Below, in pieces: positions 1-5,816 of a stretch of 6,305 nt of DNA. The notes below the pieces were generated by a model. That model was given only the letters and a program-made list of their open reading frames with translations, did no database searches and was not told where the DNA came from. Position 1 is the stretch's first letter; every line of letters begins with the position of its first letter. Location of the stretch: NCBI GenBank assembly GCA_021796905.1, contig JAKABK010000123.1, positions 1 to 6,305 on the forward strand, given 5' to 3'. The position numbers and the translations under genes are program-made. Source of the stretch: Actinomycetes bacterium (GTDB taxonomy: Bacteria > Actinomycetota > Acidimicrobiia > Acidimicrobiales > Palsa-688).

Positions 1-314
1 CCACCAACGATCCGGGGGCGCGCCTCTCGTTCCCAGCTGCCAGCGGGCCCCGCAGGGAGGGACGGGCACCTGCCCGGCGGCGTTGACGTCGCCACGGGTG
101 TCGCTCTCTCTGCTCGCCGGGCCTGGGATGTCGGACTGTCTCGTGATCGCAGAGAGGGCGAGCTCACAGAGAGGGTCGGTAGCCGACGGGGACCCCTCCC
201 GCCCACGCTCGTGCTCCCTACCAGACGGTCATCCCTAGCGGGCCCGAGGGGGCCGCCCCGGGGCGCGCGTCGCGCAGCGTTGCGGCGAAAGACACCCCCG
301 ACCCCGCGCCCGGT
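1..314. other. Non-coding or unassigned stretch downstream of dedA
   Basis: I see no supportable gene here. One plus-strand frame stays open from base 1 to 498, but it runs antisense into the end of dedA, is rich in Arg, Gly and Pro and resembles no family, so I treat it as a GC-driven open frame. Minus-strand frames are short. The stretch does hold small repeats: CTCTCTGC at 106-113 is the inverted copy of GCAGAGAG at 149-156, and CAGAGAGGG occurs at 150-158 and again at 167-175. CGGGCA/TGCCCG at 63-76 is a small palindrome. The part nearest dedA (241-264) can fold and is listed separately. Confidence 0.5.
241..264 (-). terminator. Possible terminator structure after dedA
   Basis: About 50 bases past the dedA stop codon, GGCCC at 241-245 can pair with GGGCC at 250-254 around a four-base loop. 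It is followed at once by the perfect ten-base palindrome GCCCCGGGGC at 255-264. There is no T-run, so this would be a tail-less hairpin of the kind often proposed as terminators in high-GC Actinomycetota. Such short GC palindromes arise easily by chance at this base composition, so the call is weak. Confidence 0.25.
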
Positions 315-944
315 TCAGCGGAGCGGCAGAGGCCCGGGGTACGCGGCCTCCGCCGCCGCCTCGAGCTGCTTCGCCTTGCGCTTGACGACCACGATGGCTG
401 CGACGACGACCACCAACGCCACCGCAGCCAAACCGATCGTGATCGTGTGCGACTCCTTGGTGATCGCTTTGCCGGCCTCGAAAGGCACGAAGCTGTAGAT
501 CGCCGCCCACACCACCCCGCCTGCGGCGTTGTAGACGATGAAGCGTCTCCAGGGCATCTTGAGCGTGCCGGCGAGGAACGCTGCGTAGGTGCGCAACACC
601 GACACGAACCGGCCGAAGAACACGACCTTGCCGCCGTGGCGGTCGAAGACCAGCCGACCGACCTTGATCTCGCTGTCCCGCACCCGGACGTAACGCCCGT
701 AGCGATGGAGCAGCCGGTACCCGCCCTTGTCCCCGATCCAGAAACCGACGTTGTCGCCGACGATCGCCGCCGCCGCCGCCACGGCGAACACCAGCCAGAT
801 CGACAGGTGGTGGGTGGACCCGGCGTAGATGCCAGCTGCGATCAGGATCGTCTCCCCCGGTAACGGCACCCCGAGGCTCTCGGCCGCCACGAGCAGGAAC
901 ACCGCGCCGTAGCCGTACTGGCCGAGCAGGTGGTGGACGCTCAT
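315..944 (-). CDS. DedA family membrane protein (SNARE-associated/VTT domain)
   Basis: Predicted inner-membrane protein of 209 residues, the usual size for DedA proteins. This family is linked to membrane homeostasis and to flipping of lipid carriers such as undecaprenyl phosphate. Visible family marks are an N-terminal hydrophobic segment (about 10-22) leading into E22 and the PLPGET motif (28-32), and a hydrophobic stretch (about 50-63) followed by GDNVGFWIGD. Then comes the signature FFGRF (109-113) with R118, G126, N139 and W146 in the expected R-x7-G-x12-N-x6-W spacing, and a last helix (about 169-187) ending in a basic tail. The ATG at 944 is chosen because homology begins there. The same frame is open far upstream but reads as Arg/Pro-rich noise. 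No clear Shine-Dalgarno precedes it. The gene stands alone: its 5' side faces a decayed region. The exact DedA subfamily and substrate cannot be told from sequence alone. Confidence 0.93.
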   Translation of the reverse strand: MSVHHLLGQYGYGAVFLLVAAESLGVPLPGETILIAAGIYAGSTHHLSIWLVFAVAAAAAIVGDNVGFWIGDKGGYRLLHRYGRYVRVRDSEIKVGRLVFDRHGGKVVFFGRFVSVLRTYAAFLAGTLKMPWRRFIVYNAAGGVVWAAIYSFVPFEAGKAITKESHTITIGLAAVALVVVVAAIVVVKRKAKQLEAAAEAAYPGPLPLR

Positions 945-1540
945 CGTATGACGGCCCGGCGGCCCCCGACTGCTCCAGTCGGCCGACCCGAGCGCAACCG
1001 TGCTGGCAGGCACCGGCGACTGCCGTACCGGCACCAGCACACTGGCCAGCAGCCGGCGCGGGGAGCCCGGTTGATCTGTGGTCGCCAGTTCGACATCGAT
1101 CGACGATACCCGGGCCTGGCTGCGTCTCGGCCCGTCGAACCGCCGAGCGTCGCCGTGCTGGCCCGGGCCGGGTGCCAGGTCGGCGCCGAGCTGGGGGCTC
1201 GCCACCGCCCGACCAGGCCGACATCGACCCTTCGGCCCTACTGCGACGTGCCCTGGGCCCGGTGGGGATCGGAGCGACGAGGAGCGCCGCAATGGTCGGG
1301 CGGATCGCCGCCCACGACGCCGGCACCGCCACCTTCACAGCGATCCTCGCGCCCGAACGCCGACCCGAGGCGCTGTCGATCGCAGAGCGGTTCTAGCGGG
1401 GCGCTCGGGATGCTCGCCCGAGCCGAGGCCGAGGAGCGCTCCACCCAGGTGCCATCCGAGCTGGTGAAGGCGATACGGGTCGCAATGGGGCACGGCCCCC
1501 GAGGCGGCGCTGGCCGGGCGAGCTCGTCGGAGGTCGGCGT
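945..1540. other. Gene-poor decayed stretch between dedA and a transposase remnant
   Basis: About 600 bases without a gene I can support. It should contain the dedA promoter on the minus strand, but I see no convincing -35/-10 pair. On the plus strand one frame, 1172-1396, reads less like noise than the others: its second half is a mixed Ala, Ile, Thr and Glu sequence ending in IAERF and TAG. A perfect 7-bp hairpin follows seven bases later (1403-1423). That could be the 3' end of a lost gene, but I recognise no family. Together with the broken transposase next door, the stretch looks like degraded accessory DNA. Confidence 0.45.
1403..1423 (+). terminator. Hairpin just after an orphan open frame
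   Basis: GCTCGGG (1403-1409) and CCCGAGC (1417-1423) form a perfect 7-bp stem with a 7-base loop. It starts seven bases after the TAG at 1394-1396, the placement expected of a terminator for a plus-strand gene. No T-run follows. It is the best evidence that the frame ending at 1396 once belonged to a real gene. Confidence 0.3.
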
Positions 1541-2069
1541 CGACCCGGCCGCGACTACCAAGATCCCCGCGAGCACGGTGGGCGTAAGGGGTGGGCGTCG
1601 TTGCTCGTCACCCCCCAGACGATCCGGAGATGGCAGCGGGCCCTCGTACGGCGACACTGGACCCCCCGAACCGCCGGCCAGGGCGGCCACCTCTTCGGGG
1701 CGGGACCGTCGAGCTGATCGTACGCCCGGCGAGACAGAACCCGCGCTGAGACAACCTGCTGATCGTCGGCGAGCTCGAGGAGCTCGGCGTCACGGTCTCC
1801 GAGGGCAGCGTCGCCAACGCCCTCGGACGACACGGGCTTCCGCCAGCGCTACGCCCGGAGGGCCCGACCTGGGTCGGGCTCCTCTGCGCCCAGGCCGGGG
1901 GCGCGCTGACGACGGACTTCTTCTCGGTCGACACCTGCTCCTGCTCCTCCGTCGCTACTACGTCCTATCGTGATCGAGGTCGCGCGAAGGGGCGTCGAGC
2001 TCCTCGGCGTCACCACCAACCCGGACGATGCCTGGCTCACCCAGGTCGTACGTCGCCACGCGACTGCCC
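1540..2069 (+). pseudogene. Decayed rve (DDE) integrase/transposase remnant
   Basis: Pieces of an IS-type transposase with an integrase core can be read in order across three frames. At 1592-1660 (frame of 1619) the text is WASLLVTPQTIRRW, then a basic segment ending RRHWT. From 1669 to 1932 another frame gives NRRPGRPPL, TVELIVR, NPR-stop, IVGELEELGVTVS, RHGLPPALRPEGPTW, and then DFFSVD with the first catalytic Asp of the DDE triad at 1915-1917. LLLLRRYYVL follows at 1935-1967, and from 1970 VIEVARR and LLGVTTNPDDAW to about 2060. Lesions: TGA at 1747-1749 where the family has Trp, and apparent one-base losses near 1661-1668, at 1933-1934 and at 1968-1969. Restoring one base at the last site gives YYVLFVIEV, the family text. 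The second Asp and the Glu of the triad are gone, so it is truncated as well as broken. The family match is from memory of actinobacterial rve transposases. No terminal inverted repeats were found. The left edge is approximate. Confidence 0.75.
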
Positions 2070-2073
2070 CGGA

Positions 2074-2098
2074 GAGGCCGGTCATTGCTCCCGGCCTC
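2074..2098 (-). terminator. Perfect hairpin downstream of tRNA-Ala
   Basis: GAGGCCGG (2074-2081) and CCGGCCTC (2091-2098) make a perfect 8-bp stem with a 9-base loop, 67 bases past the 3' end of the tRNA gene and just beyond the last recognisable codons of the transposase remnant. It is the best candidate to stop tRNA transcription on the minus strand. It has no U-tail in either direction, so the direction is a guess from context. Confidence 0.4.
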
Positions 2099-2165
2099 CA
2101 GCTGTCCCCGGTTCAGCGAATGGTTACCGACAGTCAGCCCGAAAGGCGCGAAGATCAGAAATCGG

Positions 2166-2241
2166 TGGTGGAGGTGAAGGGACTCGAACCCTCGACTTCT
2201 TCGATGCGACCGAAGCGCTCTACCAGCTGAGCTACACCCCC
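2166..2241 (-). tRNA. tRNA-Ala(CGC)
   Basis: A complete 76-base cloverleaf can be drawn on the minus strand, starting at 2241. The acceptor stem GGGGGTG pairs with CACCTCC and contains the G3:U70 wobble pair, the main identity mark of alanine tRNAs. The D-arm is GCTC/GAGC with an AGCTGGTA loop. The anticodon stem is CTTCG/CGAAG with loop GTCGCAT, giving anticodon CGC (2206-2208, reads GCG codons). The variable loop is five bases, the T-arm is GAGGG/CCCTT with loop TTCGAGT, the discriminator is A, and the 3' CCA is encoded (2166-2168). It begins 39 bases after the stop of the translin-like gene. A TAGCTT box at 2254-2259 lies 12 bases upstream of the mature 5' end and could be a -10 element, though no good -35 is seen, so co-transcription with the upstream genes is also possible. 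Confidence 0.97.
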
Positions 2242-2280
2242 GAGGGGACCACCAAGCTAGCGCGGGAGGGCCAGGGTGCT

Positions 2281-3045
2281 CTAGCCGGGCCCTGTCCCGC
2301 CGGCGGGCGGGTCGAGGGCTGCCTCGATGGCGCGCTGGAGCCGCTGCTGCAGCACGGTGGTGGTCACGTCGCTCCTGGTCCGCTCGAGGACGGCGCGGAG
2401 CGCGTCGGTGCTGTGCCGGAGCCCACCGGTGACGGCGTCGGGGTAGTCGATGGCGACCAACGACTCGTAGACGTCCTCCATCGTCGAGAGGAGATCTTCG
2501 GCGAGCTCGCTCCGGCCCTCCCGGAGGCGATCGAGGAGGTGGCGACGCAACTCGGAGGCAGCTTCGGCGAGCCCGTTGAGCCAGGCCGGCACCCCGACCG
2601 CCAGCTCCTGAGGTGACGGCAGCGCCCGACGAGCCACCAGGCAGGCGGTGAGCGCCGCCTCGGCCATCTCCTTCTCGGCGTCGTGGAGGAAGCCGGCGTG
2701 GGCAACCGCCGGGTAGGAGCCGAGCACGTCCTGGGCGGATCGGATCGCCGCAGCGCAATCGGCGAGGAGGGCGGCGGCACGCTCGGACTGACCCCGATGG
2801 ACAGCTCGGATCGAGCTGCCTGCCAGACGGATCGCCGTCCGGCACGACGCCAAGCCCGCCTCCCGGGCCCGCTGGACGTCCTCGAGGCCGGCACCGACAC
2901 CGGCGACGAGCCCGGCGAGGTCCGGGGCGTCCCCAGTCGGTGGTGACCACTCGGCGATCGGTTCGACCTCTCCAGAAGCTGGCTCGACGGCGCCCGGTGC
3001 GGTCCCGGCGGCCCGAGGGCCGGGGGTGGCGCCCGACAGGTTCAG
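2281..3045 (-). CDS. Translin-family (COG2178-like) putative nucleic-acid-binding protein
   Basis: An all-helical protein whose core matches the translin/TRAX fold (PF01997 type), as I recall archaeal COG2178 proteins. In eukaryotes this family forms the C3PO octamer that binds and cuts single-stranded RNA/DNA. Numbering from the CTG at 3045 (254 residues), the matching blocks are SSIRAVHRG (77-85), YPAVAHAGFLHDAEKEMAEA (111-130), LPSPQEL (142-148), NGLAEAASELRR (157-168), STMEDVYESLVAIDYPDAVT (187-206) and LERTRSDV (220-227). Acidic residues sit where TRAX has its catalytic ones: E126 and E129 in KEMAEA, and E161 and E165 in GLAEAASELRR (the first being Asp in TRAX). The start is uncertain. 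There is no in-frame ATG or GTG between 3275 and the core, and the first TTG (2853) would cut into conserved sequence. CTG at 3045 overlaps the glpR stop as CTGA. ATC at 2958 has GGAGAGG eight bases upstream. The first ~40 residues are Pro/Gly-rich. Function in this organism is unknown. Confidence 0.75.
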   Translation of the reverse strand: MNLSGATPGPRAAGTAPGAVEPASGEVEPIAEWSPPTGDAPDLAGLVAGVGAGLEDVQRAREAGLASCRTAIRLAGSSIRAVHRGQSERAAALLADCAAAIRSAQDVLGSYPAVAHAGFLHDAEKEMAEAALTACLVARRALPSPQELAVGVPAWLNGLAEAASELRRHLLDRLREGRSELAEDLLSTMEDVYESLVAIDYPDAVTGGLRHSTDALRAVLERTRSDVTTTVLQQRLQRAIEAALDPPAGGTGPG

Positions 3046-3719
3046 GTGGCCACCCGGCGCAGGGGTCGCTGCCCGTAGCCGGCCGCAGCCAGCGAACCGT
3101 AGCCGACCGCCGCGCCGTCGAGCTCTCCGTAACCGGCGGCCGGCGCGAGACGGACAGGGGTCGGGCGGCGCAGGACCCGGAGCTTCTGTTCGCGCTCGAG
3201 GCTCAGGTTGCGGATCCGGACCAGGAGCGCCACGTACCCGGCCAGGGCGGCATCGCTGGCCAGCTGCAGGACCCAAAGGGCGTGGCCACCAGCGCCGGCC
3301 GCGAGGATCAGGGTGCCCACCACCGCCACCACCAGCACGAACAGCACGTCCCGGCGGCGCTTTCGCACCTGGCTGCGCCGGACGGGAGAGGTCCGGGCCG
3401 CCCCTGCTCGGGACGGGCCCGGGCGGGCAGGAGCGTACGGGTTGGGGTGGTTGCGACGGGCGGGGCTCACCGGTCGGGGGGACGCCCCGAGAGCCCTGGA
3501 CGGGGCGAGGCGGCTCGACAGCGGGATCGGGGCCACGACCGGGCCCCGGAGCCGGTTGGCAGGAGGGAGAGTGGATGGCGCGGTGCGCTCGAGGATGTGC
3601 AGGTGCCGGTGGAACAACCCGACCGAGTCACCGAAGGACCCGCGGCTGCGGGAACGGGCCCAAGCCACCAGCACGGCGCCCCAAGCGATCGCGAGGACCA
3701 GTATCACCACCGTCGTCAA
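3042..3719 (-). CDS. SepX/GlpR-like divisome membrane protein (tentative)
   Basis: A 225-residue protein with one membrane helix at the N-terminus (about 4-21), a long basic, Pro-rich linker (about 22-120) and a helical hairpin (about 124-142 and 146-168). RKRRRDV comes before the hairpin and RIRNLSLERE after it, and the C-terminal tail carries three GYG repeats (196-216). Basic residues on both sides of the hairpin suggest that linker and tail are cytoplasmic. Layout, FGDSVGLFHRHL and PANRL in the linker, and the Moco neighbours match my memory of actinobacterial proteins named SepX or GlpR, which sit at the division septum and bind the MoeA-like protein Glp. If so, it would recruit Glp to the membrane. 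This is recognition by pattern, so a plain conserved membrane protein remains possible. The start is TTG at 3719, with AGAAGG nine bases upstream. GTG at codon 4 (3710), with AGGAG ten bases before it, is an alternative. Its TGA overlaps a possible CTG start of the translin-like gene. Confidence 0.68.
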   Translation of the reverse strand: MTTVVILVLAIAWGAVLVAWARSRSRGSFGDSVGLFHRHLHILERTAPSTLPPANRLRGPVVAPIPLSSRLAPSRALGASPRPVSPARRNHPNPYAPARPGPSRAGAARTSPVRRSQVRKRRRDVLFVLVVAVVGTLILAAGAGGHALWVLQLASDAALAGYVALLVRIRNLSLEREQKLRVLRRPTPVRLAPAAGYGELDGAAVGYGSLAAAGYGQRPLRRVAT

Positions 3720-3830
3720 GCTCCTCGGCCTTCTTCCAGTTGCTCGGTGACCATAATCCGGGGCGAGCCGCCAACCGTGGACCTACCCGGCGGGACCCGA
3801 CCGGAGCGGCCAGGGATGGATTGTCTGCTT

Positions 3831-3865
3831 CGTCGGACCGGTCGGCAGGTGCCGACCGGACGACG
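3831..3865 (-). terminator. Strong hairpin between moaC and glpR
   Basis: CCGGTCGGC (3838-3846) pairs perfectly with GCCGACCGG (3851-3859) across the four-base loop AGGT. After a 2x1 internal loop, CGTCG (3831-3835) pairs with CGACG (3861-3865). The 14 pairs in total make it the most stable short stem I see in the window outside genes. It lies in the 256-base gap (3720-3975) between moaC and glpR, about 110 bases past the moaC stop. No T-run follows on either strand. It may end moaC transcription, or act in the glpR leader. Two smaller stems lie nearby: CTGCCC/GGGCAG at 3881-3895 and GGGGT/ACCCC at 3903-3914. I see no gene in this gap. Confidence 0.45.
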
Positions 3866-3975
3866 CTCCCGGCAACGTAGCTGCCCGCAGGGCAGGCCGC
3901 CAGGGGTGGACCCCAACTCGACCGCTACCAGCGACAACGACCGCCCGAGCCGCCGCTGCGAGGAGGCCCGGAGCT

Positions 3976-4581
<606 letters not shown>

Positions 4582-4588
4582 GCCCAGG

Positions 4589-4594
4589 AGTCTA
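4589..4594 (-). promoter_or_regulatory. Possible -10 box for a leaderless moaC transcript
   Basis: On the minus strand TAGACT (4594 to 4589) fits the actinobacterial -10 consensus TANNNT and ends seven bases before the moaC ATG, so transcription would start on or next to the ATG. The seven bases between (CCTGGGC) contain no Shine-Dalgarno sequence, which agrees with leaderless translation. No -35 hexamer is evident, as is common for this promoter type. Confidence 0.4.
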
Positions 4595-4607
4595 AACCGG
4601 GTCGCTA

Positions 4608-4640
4608 CCCGGGCCGCAGCCCCGGGCGGCGCCCAGCGCC
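4608..4640 (-). terminator. GC-rich stems in the moaA-moaC gap
   Basis: CCCGGG at 4608-4613 and 4621-4626 can form a 6-bp stem with a 7-base loop, and next to it GGCGC (4628-4632) pairs with GCGCC (4636-4640). They lie between moaA and the moaC promoter candidate and could end moaA transcription, though no T-run is present and such stems are common at this GC content. Confidence 0.25.
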
Positions 4641-4663
4641 CGTCGGAGAGCCAGCTGACGGAT

Positions 4664-4689
4664 CGGTCGCCTGCGGCCGGTCGCCTGCG
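4664..4689. repeat. Tandem 12-base direct repeat between moaA and moaC
   Basis: CGGTCGCCTGCG occurs at 4664-4675 and again at 4678-4689, identical, with a period of 14 bases (two-base spacer GC). The pair is flanked by GAT on the left and ATC on the right. Two equal sites spaced 14 bases apart upstream of moaC could bind a regulator, or be a simple slippage duplication. Confidence 0.6.
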
Positions 4690-4737
4690 ATCAGTCGACG
4701 GTGACCGGCGGTCGAGGCCGGGTGGTCCGCAACCGGC

Positions 4738-5733
4738 TCAGCCACCGATCTGGCTCATCGAGCGGGCGGGACGCACGAAGTGCACCTGACCGATCGAGTG
4801 GCCCGCCCACTTGCGGCCGACCTCGGCCTCGACCGCTGCGGCCAGGTCGTCGTCGCTGCCCCCCGAGCGCAGGATCGCACGCAGGTCGGTCTCGCGCACC
4901 GAGAACAAGCAGTTGCGGAGCTGCCCGTCGGCGGTGAGACGGATCCGGTCGCAGGTCCCGCAGAACGACCGGGTCACCGAGGCGACCACCCCGACGTGGC
5001 CTCCGTTGTCGAGGTAGCGGTAGCGCTCAGCGGGGGCCGACCCGTCGATGGCGCCGCCCCCCTCGGCCTCCAGTTCGTAGCGCGTGGAGAGGACCTTCAA
5101 CACCTCCTCGGCCGGCACGACCCGGTCCCCGGCCCAGGTACCCTCCCCGTCCAAGGGCATCCACTCGATGAAACGCACCTCGGTGCCGCTCACCCGCCCG
5201 TACTCGGCGAAGTCGAGGATCTCGTCGTCGTTGACGCCCCGCACCAGCACACAGTTGACCTTGACCGGCGAGAGGCCAGCGGTGACAGCGGCGGCGATCC
5301 CGTCACGGACACGGTGCAGCGAGTCACGTCCGGTGATCTCCGCGAAGCGCTCCGGGCGCAGCGAGTCGAGCGAGACGTTCACCCGTCCGAGGCCGGCGGC
5401 AGCGAGCTCGGAGGCGACCAGGCCGAGGGTGGCACCGTTGGTGGTCATCGACAGCTCGACGCCGAGAGCGGCCAACCGGGCGACGAGCGCGGGGAGGTGG
5501 GCCCGGACGGTCGGCTCACCTCCGGTGAGGCGGACGCTGCGCAGCCCGTAGCGGGCGACGAGCAGCGCCACGACCCGCTCCATCTCCTCGAAGCTGAGCA
5601 CCTCGGCACGCGGCAACCAGGTCATGTCCTCCTGGGGCATGCAATAGGTGCAGCGGAAGTTGCAGCGATCGGTGACCGACAGGCGCAGATCGGTGACGGT
5701 ACGCCCGTGGGGGTCGACTAGCGGCGTCACCAT
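4738..5733 (-). CDS. moaA: GTP 3',8-cyclase MoaA (radical SAM)
   Basis: MoaA uses two [4Fe-4S] clusters and S-adenosylmethionine to convert GTP into 3',8-cyclo-7,8-dihydro-GTP, the first committed intermediate of Moco synthesis, which MoaC then processes. The N-terminal cluster motif C-x3-C-x2-C is at C24, C28 and C31 inside SVTDRCNFRCTYCMP. The SAM-binding GGEP is at 71-74 and MTTNG at 96-100. The C-terminal GTP-side cluster motif C-x2-C-x13-C is at C258, C261 and C275. The protein ends in GG (330-331), the conserved tail that reaches the active site and is needed for activity. Length 331 is normal. The ATG at 5733 fits the usual short N-terminus before the first cluster. A TAGGTT box ends six bases before it and there is no clear ribosome site, so a leaderless start is possible. 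The stop of moeA lies 83 bases upstream. All key residues are intact. Confidence 0.98.
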   Translation of the reverse strand: MVTPLVDPHGRTVTDLRLSVTDRCNFRCTYCMPQEDMTWLPRAEVLSFEEMERVVALLVARYGLRSVRLTGGEPTVRAHLPALVARLAALGVELSMTTNGATLGLVASELAAAGLGRVNVSLDSLRPERFAEITGRDSLHRVRDGIAAAVTAGLSPVKVNCVLVRGVNDDEILDFAEYGRVSGTEVRFIEWMPLDGEGTWAGDRVVPAEEVLKVLSTRYELEAEGGGAIDGSAPAERYRYLDNGGHVGVVASVTRSFCGTCDRIRLTADGQLRNCLFSVRETDLRAILRSGGSDDDLAAAVEAEVGRKWAGHSIGQVHFVRPARSMSQIGG

Positions 5734-5739
5734 CGCATC

Positions 5740-5745
5740 AACCTA
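5740..5745 (-). promoter_or_regulatory. Possible -10 box for a leaderless moaA transcript
   Basis: TAGGTT on the minus strand (5745 to 5740) fits TANNNT and is separated from the moaA ATG by the six bases GATGCG, placing a start site at the ATG itself. No Shine-Dalgarno and no convincing -35 are visible. The same arrangement occurs upstream of moaC, which makes chance less likely in DNA this poor in A and T. Confidence 0.4.
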
Positions 5746-5769
5746 CCCCGGGGGCGTGACACTGCGGTG

Positions 5770-5791
5770 GTGGGGGGAAAGACCCCGCCAC
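5770..5791 (-). terminator. Hairpin between moeA and moaA
   Basis: On the minus strand GTGG-C-GGGG pairs with CCCCCCAC around the loop TCTTT (5770-5777 with 5783-5791), an 8-bp stem with one bulged base, starting about 25 bases after the moeA stop. A smaller GCCC/GGGC stem lies just before it. There is no U-tail after the stem. It probably ends or attenuates moeA transcription before the moaA promoter candidate. Confidence 0.35.
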
Positions 5792-5816
5792 GCCCGTGCG
5801 GGCACCGCTCGGGGGG

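Noticed and set aside
235..1338. Long minus-strand frame of 367 codons across dedA
   Set aside because: It is the neighbouring frame of dedA, Arg/Gly/Pro-rich with no membrane helices or family motifs; the DedA signature lies in the frame ending at 315.
930..1973. Long plus-strand frame of 347 codons
   Set aside because: It is a patchwork: noise opposite the dedA upstream region, then one out-of-frame slice of the transposase (LLLLRRYYVL only). The family text continues in the other two frames, so it is not one protein.
1..2165. Second att-like copy of the tRNA-Ala 3' end marking a genomic island
   Set aside because: I looked for repeats of the 3' end (such as ACTCGAACC or GGTGGAGGTG) to the left of the tRNA and found none of useful length; the remnant is an rve transposase, not a tyrosine recombinase that would use such sites.
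3716..3937. 73-residue minus-strand frame between moaC and glpR, whose TGA overlaps the glpR TTG
   Set aside because: The overlap geometry is tempting, but the protein has no recognisable motif, is basic and Pro/Gly-rich, and spans the strong hairpin at 3831-3865, which suits an intergenic region better.
4780..5721. Plus-strand frame of 313 codons
   Set aside because: Exactly antisense to moaA, whose cysteine motifs are complete; His/Asp/Gly-rich shadow.
5734..5816. Molybdenum-cofactor riboswitch upstream of moaA
   Set aside because: Only 83 bases separate moeA and moaA, taken up by one simple hairpin and a -10-like box; there is no room for or trace of the long conserved Moco RNA fold.
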